Below, one piece after another: positions 1 to 4,995 of a stretch of 5,746 nucleotides of DNA. Positions within the stretch are counted from its first letter, which is position 1, and each line of letters starts with the position of its first letter. A program made the position numbers and the translations under genes. The notes under the pieces were generated by a model. It had not been told where the DNA came from, did not search any database, and was given only the letters and a program-made list of their open reading frames with translations. This DNA is from Candidatus Shapirobacteria bacterium (GTDB lineage Bacteria; Patescibacteriota; Microgenomatia; UBA12405): assembly GCA_018500045.2 (NCBI GenBank), contig JAHBAQ020000101.1:1-5746 (forward strand), given 5' to 3'.

Positions 1-988
1 AGATAACTCCGATAGAAAAAAGTAAAGTCATAATAGATGATCCACCGACGGACAAGAAGGGTAAAGGAATGCCGGTTACAGGTAGAATACCGATGTTCAT
101 ACCAATATTAACGAAAGCTTGCATCCAAATTTGAGTGGCAATTCCCAGAGTGAATAAAAATAACACCCGATTATTTTTTGACAAAAAAGCTTTGTTGAAT
201 AAGGTTTTTATTAAAAAATAATAGGCGGATAAAACAATGATTACTCCAAAGACACCCAGTTCTTCAGCAGTAGTGGCAAACATAAAGTCGGTATGTTTTT
301 CTGGTAAAAACAAAAGTTGCCCTTGTGTTCCCTTTTTATAACCTTTACCCCAAAAACCACCCGAACCAATAGCAATTTTTGATTGAATGACATTGTAACC
401 TTTGCCTAAAGGATCAGAAGATGGATTAATAAAGTTGATAATTCTATCTTTTTGATAGTCGTGCAAAACAACATTGTAAAGAATTGGAGAAAATATTATA
501 AATATAGCTCCAATGAGTAAAGAAATTTTTAGGAGTTTATGGTTGTAGAGAATAATAGGAACCATTAAAAAAAGTACAGACAGGGCACTACCAAGATCCG
601 GTTGAAGCATAATAATGCCGACAGGGATGAAGTGAAGTAAAGGAATGTCGGTATTGGCAAGAAAAAGCATTAACCAGGGCTTAACAAATTCGGATGGTTG
701 GATTGAAGTAAAACCTAAATCAATCCAGCGTCGGGAGCCTCGGGTGATATTGTTGAGTAAAATTGGAATTAAGAGCAAGATACACGAGCCGATAAAAATA
801 AACCATTTAGATGAAGCGATTTGTTTTGGGTTGACCATTCGACCAATAAAAAAAAGAATTAAACCGATTCCCCACGCAATTAGTTGTTTGCCAACAGATC
901 CAGGGGCAACGGAGGTTACCATAAGAATATTAATGGAAAATAAAACAGCCAAGCTGATTAAAACTGCCAACCAAGGAGTTTTTGTCAT
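1..988 (-). CDS. rodA: Rod shape-determining protein RodA (SEDS family), C-terminus cut by window edge
   Basis: RodA is a polytopic inner-membrane SEDS glycosyltransferase that polymerises lipid II into glycan strands with a class B PBP during elongation. The 329 visible residues run from ATG at 988 to the left window edge. Hydrophobic membrane segments occur throughout. Family motifs in order are GSRRWIDLG (84-92), QPSEF (97-101), QPDLGSAL (129-136), DPLGKGYN-VIQSKIAIGSGG (192-211), LPEKHTDF (228-235) and VNIGMNIGILPVTGIPLP-F (293-311). Asp234 in HTDF corresponds to the catalytic Asp of RodA. The DPLG, IGSGG and HTDF motifs favour RodA over FtsW. The N-terminus is short, and the stretch between QPSEF and QPDLG is about 18 residues shorter than in E. 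coli RodA. The start lies 9 bases after the ileS stop with no Shine-Dalgarno; a TAGAAT box precedes it. It is probably co-transcribed with ileS, with a possible own promoter. Confidence 0.95.
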   Translation of the reverse strand, partial: MTKTPWLAVLISLAVLFSINILMVTSVAPGSVGKQLIAWGIGLILFFIGRMVNPKQIASSKWFIFIGSCILLLIPILLNNITRGSRRWIDLGFTSIQPSEFVKPWLMLFLANTDIPLLHFIPVGIIMLQPDLGSALSVLFLMVPIILYNHKLLKISLLIGAIFIIFSPILYNVVLHDYQKDRIINFINPSSDPLGKGYNVIQSKIAIGSGGFWGKGYKKGTQGQLLFLPEKHTDFMFATTAEELGVFGVIIVLSAYYFLIKTLFNKAFLSKNNRVLFLFTLGIATQIWMQAFVNIGMNIGILPVTGIPLPFLSVGGSSIMTLLFSIGVI

Positions 989-994
989 GATTAA

Positions 995-1000
995 ATTCTA
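995..1000 (-). promoter_or_regulatory. Candidate -10 box (TAGAAT) for leaderless rodA transcript
   Basis: TAGAAT on the minus strand ends 6 bases before the rodA ATG, and its first three bases are the ileS TAG stop codon. The spacing would put the transcription start at or next to the ATG. No convincing -35 box is visible. It was called mainly because every other start in the window has a TANAAT box in the same place. Read-through from ileS is an equally good explanation for rodA expression. Confidence 0.35.
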
Positions 1001-3802
1001 GCTGATTTTTTCTATTTTTAGTTGATCCGACTTGATGATTGATTCAGCTAACGTTTTTGATTTAATTTCGTCTTCAAAATTTTCAGGCCAGGATGGGGCA
1101 AAAATATTGATTTTGTCTTTGAGATCTAAATTGGCTTCTTTACGTAAACTTTGGATGGATCGGATTAAATCCCGGGCATCACCTTCCTGTTTTAGCTCAG
1201 GCGTAATATTAGTGTCCAGTGTAACAACTAAATTGTCAGCCGAAGAAATTATTTCAATATTTTTAACATTAATTTCAGTTTTAATAATTTCCAACAGATC
1301 ATTGGATAGATTAATTTTTTGACTGGAGGCGATAGTTAATTTGGCTAGTGGTTGACGAGTACTAATTTGTTGGGTTTTACGAATCATATTCCCCTGCTCA
1401 CAAATTTGTTGGATTAAGGACATATCAGCAGCGATTTTGTCGTCAAAATTTTGAGTTTTTGGAAAATATTCCAAATGAATCGATTCTGGTTTTGAAGAGT
1501 CAATATCAACGACTAATTTTTGCCAAAAATATTCGGTAATAAAAGGAATAATTGGAGCAAGAGTTAAACTGGATTGAACTAAGACCTGCCAAAGTGTTTG
1601 AAGAGCATTAATGTCGCCATTAACAAATCGGTCGCGGGATTGGCGAATATACCAACGAGAAAGATCATTAACATAAGGTTCTATTAATCTGGTAGCATTG
1701 GGTAAATTGTATTCATCTAATTGTTTGCTAAGGTTGTTGGTTAAGGCGTTGGTTTGATTTATGATCCATAAATCCAAAGGATTTTGGCTATCATTTTTGT
1801 TTGATGGAGACCAATCGTGTAAATTAGCATAAGTCAAGAAATATTTGAAGGAATTCCAAAGTGGCAATAAAACATTTTTGACTTGATTATCAAATTCTTT
1901 TTCGTCAAGATTAATATTTTCCCCAACCATAATGACACTACCCATAAGGTAAAGGCGCATAGCATCACCGCCGTATTTTTGAAGCACCATTTTGGGATCA
2001 GGATAGTTTTTGAAAAGTTTACTCATTTTGCGCCCATCAGTACCCATCATAGTGCCGGTGACAACGCAGTTTTTAAAACTTTCGGACTGAAATAAAGTGT
2101 TGGATAGTACATGGAGAGTATAAAACCAACCACGAGTTTGGCCGATATATTCGACAATGTAGTCGGCAGGAAAACTTTTGGCAAAAAATTCTTTGTTTTC
2201 AAAAGGATAATGGACCTGGGCATAAGGCATTGCTCCCGACTCAAACCAACAGTCTAAAACTTCGGGAACACGATGAACTTCTTTACCACACTTATCGCAA
2301 GTAATAGTGACTTCATCAATGTCAGGTTTGTGTAAATTGGTGACTTTTTTACCTGATTTAGCCTCTAAATCAGCAATACTTGATGGTACATAATTTTGGC
2401 CACAATCACATTCCCAAACAGGAATAGGTGAGGCCCAAAAACGAGAACGAGATAAACACCAATCGGGTGCAGTTTCAATTCCCTGACCAAATCGGCCATT
2501 TTTGATATGTTCTGGAACCCAATTAATTTTTTGGTTAGTGGAACGCATTTGGTCTTTGACTTTTTGAACATTGAGATACCAAGCAGTTTGAGATTTATAA
2601 ATTAATGGAGTGCCACAGCGATAACAAAAAGGATAACTGTGGGTAATTTTTTCCTCTTTGAAAAGTAAATTGCGATTTTTGAGATCTTCAATGACTAGTG
2701 GATCGGCTTTTTTGACAAAGAGTCCGGCGAATGGAGTGACTTTGTCGATAATTTTGCCTTCATCGTCGACGTGACTAATGATAGATAAATTGTTTTCTTT
2801 ACCAAGAAGAGCATCGTCTTCACCAAAACCAGGGGCAATATGAACAATACCGGTACCGTCAGTCATAGAAACAAAATTAGCGTGATAGATTTTGTAATCT
2901 TTATCGGTAACTTCAAAAAATTGATAAAGAGGTTGATAAGAAAGGCCTAGTAATTCCTCGCCTTTGAATTCTTTGACAATTTCATAAATTTGATTATTTA
3001 AAACGGCTTCAATGCGAGCTTTAGCCAAAATTATATTTTCATTATTTACCTTAATTTCGGAATAAATTTCATCTTTATTAATAGCTAGAGCCAAATTGGC
3101 AGCTAAAGTCCAAGGAGTAGTAGTCCAGGCTAAAATATAAGCATCGCGGTCGGTTAATTTAAATTTAATAGAGATGGCCGGGTCTTCGACATCTTTGTAA
3201 GAATTGTCCATAGCGATTTCGAAATTGGAAAGTGGGGTGGAACAACGAGGACAAAAAAGAGAAATCCGGTTGCCTTTATAAATTAGGTTTTTTTTGTAAA
3301 TTTCGGAAAAAACCCACATAACACTTTCCATATAATTTAAATCCATTGTTTTGTATGAGTGTTCTAAATCGACCCAACGACCGACGTGGTCAATATACCA
3401 AGGCCATTCCTGAGAAACGTTTTGAACATAATCGTAGCAAGCGTCAATATATTTTTTGATACCAATAGTTTCGATATCCTTTTTATTTTTTAGACCGAGT
3501 TGTTCTTCAACTTTATTTTCGGCGGGAAGCCCGTGACAATCCCATCCCCAAACACGACGGACGCGTTTGCCTTTCATAGTCCAGTAACGAGGAATAACGT
3601 CTTTGGCGATACTAGAGAGCAAATGACCGTGGTGAGGCATACCAGTAATAAATGGAGGACCATCATAAAAACTGTAGTTCTCCCCTTCTGGACGGGTGTC
3701 TATAGATTTTTCAAAGATTTTATTATCTTTCCAAAATTTTATTGTGTCTTCTTCGAGAGTGGTAAAACTGACATTTTGGGGAAGATTTTTGAATTTTGAC
3801 AT
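998..3802 (-). CDS. ileS: Isoleucyl-tRNA synthetase, type 2 (eukaryote-like)
   Basis: Cytoplasmic class I synthetase that charges tRNA-Ile and hydrolyses mischarged valine. It is complete at 934 residues. The Rossmann core has YDGPPFITGMPHHGHLL, with the HIGH-type motif HHGH at 57-60, then GWDCHGLPAE (86-95). The CP1 editing domain carries TTTPWT (227-232) and HIAPGFGEDD (321-330); Asp330 matches the editing Asp. Cys pairs lie at 184/187, 393/396, 465/467 and 502/505 and probably bind zinc. The KMSKS loop reads KMSKL (592-596), followed by NYPDP as in eukaryotic IleRS. The anticodon-binding helical domain includes SRWYIRQSRDRF (715-726). It ends soon after this domain without the C-terminal zinc finger of E. 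coli-type IleS and is roughly 100 residues shorter than typical bacterial type 2 enzymes. Type 2 enzymes are generally mupirocin-tolerant. The ATG at 3802 was chosen because the family N-terminus begins here. No Shine-Dalgarno is present. A leader with a terminator lies upstream. Confidence 0.97.
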   Translation of the reverse strand: MSKFKNLPQNVSFTTLEEDTIKFWKDNKIFEKSIDTRPEGENYSFYDGPPFITGMPHHGHLLSSIAKDVIPRYWTMKGKRVRRVWGWDCHGLPAENKVEEQLGLKNKKDIETIGIKKYIDACYDYVQNVSQEWPWYIDHVGRWVDLEHSYKTMDLNYMESVMWVFSEIYKKNLIYKGNRISLFCPRCSTPLSNFEIAMDNSYKDVEDPAISIKFKLTDRDAYILAWTTTPWTLAANLALAINKDEIYSEIKVNNENIILAKARIEAVLNNQIYEIVKEFKGEELLGLSYQPLYQFFEVTDKDYKIYHANFVSMTDGTGIVHIAPGFGEDDALLGKENNLSIISHVDDEGKIIDKVTPFAGLFVKKADPLVIEDLKNRNLLFKEEKITHSYPFCYRCGTPLIYKSQTAWYLNVQKVKDQMRSTNQKINWVPEHIKNGRFGQGIETAPDWCLSRSRFWASPIPVWECDCGQNYVPSSIADLEAKSGKKVTNLHKPDIDEVTITCDKCGKEVHRVPEVLDCWFESGAMPYAQVHYPFENKEFFAKSFPADYIVEYIGQTRGWFYTLHVLSNTLFQSESFKNCVVTGTMMGTDGRKMSKLFKNYPDPKMVLQKYGGDAMRLYLMGSVIMVGENINLDEKEFDNQVKNVLLPLWNSFKYFLTYANLHDWSPSNKNDSQNPLDLWIINQTNALTNNLSKQLDEYNLPNATRLIEPYVNDLSRWYIRQSRDRFVNGDINALQTLWQVLVQSSLTLAPIIPFITEYFWQKLVVDIDSSKPESIHLEYFPKTQNFDDKIAADMSLIQQICEQGNMIRKTQQISTRQPLAKLTIASSQKINLSNDLLEIIKTEINVKNIEIISSADNLVVTLDTNITPELKQEGDARDLIRSIQSLRKEANLDLKDKINIFAPSWPENFEDEIKSKTLAESIIKSDQLKIEKIS

Positions 3803-3807
3803 AGTTT

Positions 3808-3813
3808 ATTTTA
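3808..3813 (-). promoter_or_regulatory. Candidate -10 box (TAAAAT) directly upstream of ileS
   Basis: TAAAAT lies 5 bases before the ileS ATG, right after the T-tract of the upstream terminator. If used, transcription would begin at or beside the ATG and give a leaderless ileS mRNA that bypasses the terminator. The region at -35 (around 3830-3835, TTCATC) is a poor match to consensus. It competes with the attenuator model, in which all ileS transcripts start at about 3922. Confidence 0.35.
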
Positions 3814-3814
3814 C

Positions 3815-3842
3815 AAAAAAAATCCTTCGGATGAAGGATTTT
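3815..3842 (-). terminator. Intrinsic terminator / candidate attenuator of ileS
   Basis: Read on the minus strand, the left arm AATCCTTC (3840-3833), loop ATCC and right arm GAAGGATT (3828-3821) form a perfect 8-bp stem, followed by a T-tract to 3815; A-T pairs can extend it to 10 bp. The T-tract orientation makes it a minus-strand terminator. It ends only 12 bases before the ileS start, so it must act either on transcripts entering from the upstream hypothetical gene or as an attenuator on the ileS leader transcript. Confidence 0.8.
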
Positions 3843-3847
3843 GATAT

Positions 3848-3880
3848 GTCACGTAATCCCGACTGGTCGGGAAGCGTGAC
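3848..3880 (-). promoter_or_regulatory. Two-part leader hairpin between micro-ORF and terminator
   Basis: On the minus strand an outer stem GTCACG (3880-3875) pairs with CGTGAC (3853-3848). An inner stem TCCCGA (3872-3867) pairs with TCGGGA (3862-3857) around the loop CCAG. A small asymmetric internal loop (CT against TTA) separates them. Its first base is the last base of the micro-ORF stop codon, so a ribosome at that stop would cover the left arm. There is no T-tract, so it is not a terminator. Its right arm GGATT (3859-3855) can pair alternatively with AATCC (3840-3836) of the terminator, giving a 5-bp alternative fold plus one G-U pair. It may be a pause or anti-antiterminator hairpin. 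Confidence 0.6.
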
Positions 3881-3918
3881 TACTTAATGATAATTAATTC
3901 TGAATTTAAAAAATTCAT
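3880..3918 (-). CDS. Candidate Ile-rich leader peptide of ileS (12 codons)
   Basis: The micro-ORF reads MNFLNSELIIIK and ends in TAG. It has three consecutive Ile codons (ATT ATC ATT, 3894-3886) just before the stop, which touches a strong hairpin that precedes an intrinsic terminator upstream of ileS. This is the order of parts found in amino-acid operon attenuators, and the repeated residue matches the product of the downstream gene. It has its own TATAAT box 10 bases upstream, giving a predicted 5' UTR of about 4 bases, and no Shine-Dalgarno. Ile codons are common in AT-rich DNA, so three in a row could be chance. Translation of the micro-ORF is inferred, not shown. Confidence 0.5.
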   Translation of the reverse strand: MNFLNSELIIIK

Positions 3919-3928
3919 TGATGGGAGT

Positions 3929-3934
3929 ATTATA
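3929..3934 (-). promoter_or_regulatory. -10 box (TATAAT) of the ileS leader transcript
   Basis: This is a consensus TATAAT on the minus strand that contains the TAA stop codon (3932-3930) of the upstream hypothetical gene. The predicted transcription start is near 3922, about 4 bases before the micro-ORF ATG. No good -35 box is seen 16-18 bases upstream. The perfect -10 and its position before the leader make it the most likely main start for ileS-rodA. Confidence 0.55.
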
Positions 3935-4499
3935 CACGAAATTTAGATAAAAATTCGTCTCTTTGAGCATAAATAAAAACTACAGTAGATTTACTAATGG
4001 TTTCATAATACATTGGATTCATATCTTTTTTTGATTGGCCTATTTCTTTTGAACATCTATATATAATGTTTGGAACTGATATATTTGTTTGATGAAACCC
4101 GAAGCGACCAACTACCCTACCGTTAGCAATTGATCCTAGCCAAGTTGAACCGACCAACCATTTAATTTCAGGATTTTTCTGAACAAATTGGGCGAGTTGT
4201 TTAAGGGAAGAAATAGCCTCACCAAGATCAGAACATTCATTTAGAGATAGGTCTAAATAATAATCATTGGTTTTTAGACTGCGATCGTTTGATAAAGTAA
4301 TCGGTTTCCCGGTGTGTTTTATTACATCTACGTTGATTTTATCGTATGAAAAATTAGATTTTCTGTGTTTTAAAAAACCAGTATTATCCAAACATAATGG
4401 AGTCTTTCTTCTTAAAATTTTGTTTGAATTTATATTAGGAATTCCCGGTAATTCAAACTGTTGGATTTGGTACGGGAAAGTTGGAGATTCTGGTGACAT
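3930..4499 (-). CDS. Hypothetical protein, 189 residues
   Basis: I do not recognise this protein. It is soluble, with no signal peptide or membrane segment. The N-terminal ~35 residues are proline- and polar-rich and probably unstructured. The stretch from about 80 to 180 looks folded: DYYLDLSLNECSDLGEA (79-95), a probable amphipathic helix AISSLKQLAQFVQKNPEI (95-112), then the strand-like WLVGSTWLGS (114-123), a Gly/Arg-rich turn and TVVFIYAQRDEF (172-183). Cys are at 36, 89 and 149, too scattered for a clear metal site. The ATG at 4499 is preceded by an inverted repeat and good promoter boxes, which supports this start. It is divergent from the 134-residue gene and codirectional with ileS. 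No dedicated terminator follows it, so the ileS leader terminator would end its transcript. Composition resembles its neighbours. Confidence 0.7.
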   Translation of the reverse strand: MSPESPTFPYQIQQFELPGIPNINSNKILRRKTPLCLDNTGFLKHRKSNFSYDKINVDVIKHTGKPITLSNDRSLKTNDYYLDLSLNECSDLGEAISSLKQLAQFVQKNPEIKWLVGSTWLGSIANGRVVGRFGFHQTNISVPNIIYRCSKEIGQSKKDMNPMYYETISKSTVVFIYAQRDEFLSKFRV

Positions 4500-4501
4500 T
4501 G

Positions 4502-4516
4502 GTGGTATTTTACCAC
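4502..4516. repeat. Perfect inverted repeat overlapping a -10 box, candidate operator
   Basis: GTGGTA (4502-4507), three bases, then TACCAC (4511-4516) form a perfect 6-bp dyad. On the minus strand its centre is TAAAAT (4512-4507), preceded by TGG, which is an extended -10 element ending 7 bases before the 189-residue gene's ATG. A dimeric repressor bound here would block that promoter. If the transcript starts further upstream the same bases would fold into a hairpin just before the start codon. No regulator is identifiable nearby. Confidence 0.45.
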
Positions 4517-4524
4517 TAATTTTA

Positions 4525-4553
4525 TTTATACGATGAATTTTTGTGTCTGTTAA
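4525..4553 (-). promoter_or_regulatory. Promoter TTAACA-17-TATAAA for the 189-residue gene
   Basis: On the minus strand TTAACA (4553-4548) is separated by exactly 17 bases from TATAAA (4530-4525), the best paired sigma-70-type promoter in the window. It predicts a start near 4518 and a 5' UTR of about 19 bases that contains the inverted repeat. It overlaps the -35 region of the divergent plus-strand gene. A second possible -10 (TGGTAAAAT) lies inside the inverted repeat closer to the ATG. Confidence 0.55.
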
Positions 4554-4568
4554 TAAGTTTTATTATTG

Positions 4569-4577
4569 TGATACAAT
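4569..4577 (+). promoter_or_regulatory. Extended -10 (TGATACAAT) for the 134-residue gene
   Basis: TG-A-TACAAT is an extended -10 element whose predicted start falls near 4584, two bases before the ATG at 4586, giving an essentially leaderless mRNA. The -35 region (around 4550, TTAATA) is a partial match and overlaps the -35 of the divergent minus-strand promoter. Confidence 0.5.
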
Positions 4578-4585
4578 CGGCTTAT

Positions 4586-4990
4586 ATGACTAGAGTAGAA
4601 ACAGGATATTCACACAATGAAGATTTTTTACATGATCAACAACTTGATCTGATTTTTCGGACTCAAGTGGAGATTGATGGTAATGCCGATTTGGAAATGG
4701 TTCAAAAAAACAATGAATTAAGGGATGATTTTGTAAAAGCAGCAGATGAAACACATTATTCTGACGGTTTGGGTTTGTGTAGTTGGCTAAGGATGGGGAT
4801 TGTTTCTAGGATTTCCACCGAAGATTTAAACAGATTGGCTTATGGGGTAAACAGATCGGATTATCAGAAACAATTTAGTGTGGATTACCATGGACGACGT
4901 GATTTGAATGTAGATTCGTTTTACCCGAAAGCGGCGAAATATTTTGTGACTAGAAGAGGTGATAATGGTTACCAGGAAGACGGTCAGTAG
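4586..4990 (+). CDS. Hypothetical protein, 134 residues
   Basis: I do not recognise this protein. It is soluble and strongly charged, with an acidic N-terminal half (EDFLHDQQLDL, EIDGNADLE) and a more basic centre and C-terminus (GVNRSDYQKQF, YHGRRDLNVD, FVTRRGD). The middle, DGLGLCSWLRMGIVSRI (about residues 53-69), is the most hydrophobic part and probably the core. There is a single Cys and no membrane segment. The ATG at 4586 was chosen because it sits just after an extended -10. A longer in-frame reading from TTG at 4541 would add a hydrophobic stretch but runs through the promoter. It is the only plus-strand gene here, divergent from the 189-residue gene and convergent with ftsZ, with 5 bases between the two stop codons and no clear terminator. 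Confidence 0.65.
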   Translation: MTRVETGYSHNEDFLHDQQLDLIFRTQVEIDGNADLEMVQKNNELRDDFVKAADETHYSDGLGLCSWLRMGIVSRISTEDLNRLAYGVNRSDYQKQFSVDYHGRRDLNVDSFYPKAAKYFVTRRGDNGYQEDGQ

Positions 4991-4995
4991 ATAGT

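Noticed and set aside
645..1001. Plus-strand open frame of 118 codons
   Set aside because: It lies entirely antisense to rodA, whose motifs are unmistakable on the minus strand.
3500..3887. Plus-strand open frames over the ileS 5' end and leader
   Set aside because: They are antisense shadows of the conserved IleRS N-terminus; the second also runs through the terminator and hairpin.
3803..3930. T-box riboswitch upstream of ileS
   Set aside because: The leader is only about 120 bases and lacks the conserved T-box sequence (AGGGTGG-like) and the Stem I architecture. The Ile codons are in a micro-ORF, not in a specifier loop that I can recognise.
4267..4536. Plus-strand open frame of 89 codons
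   Set aside because: It is antisense to the 189-residue gene, with low-complexity Ile/Leu/Phe-rich content and no promoter.
4541..4585. Upstream TTG start adding a hydrophobic N-terminus to the plus-strand hypothetical protein
   Set aside because: The extension runs through the extended -10 box and the divergent -35 region, so it would not be transcribed from the predicted promoter. The hydrophobic run is a by-product of AT-rich DNA.
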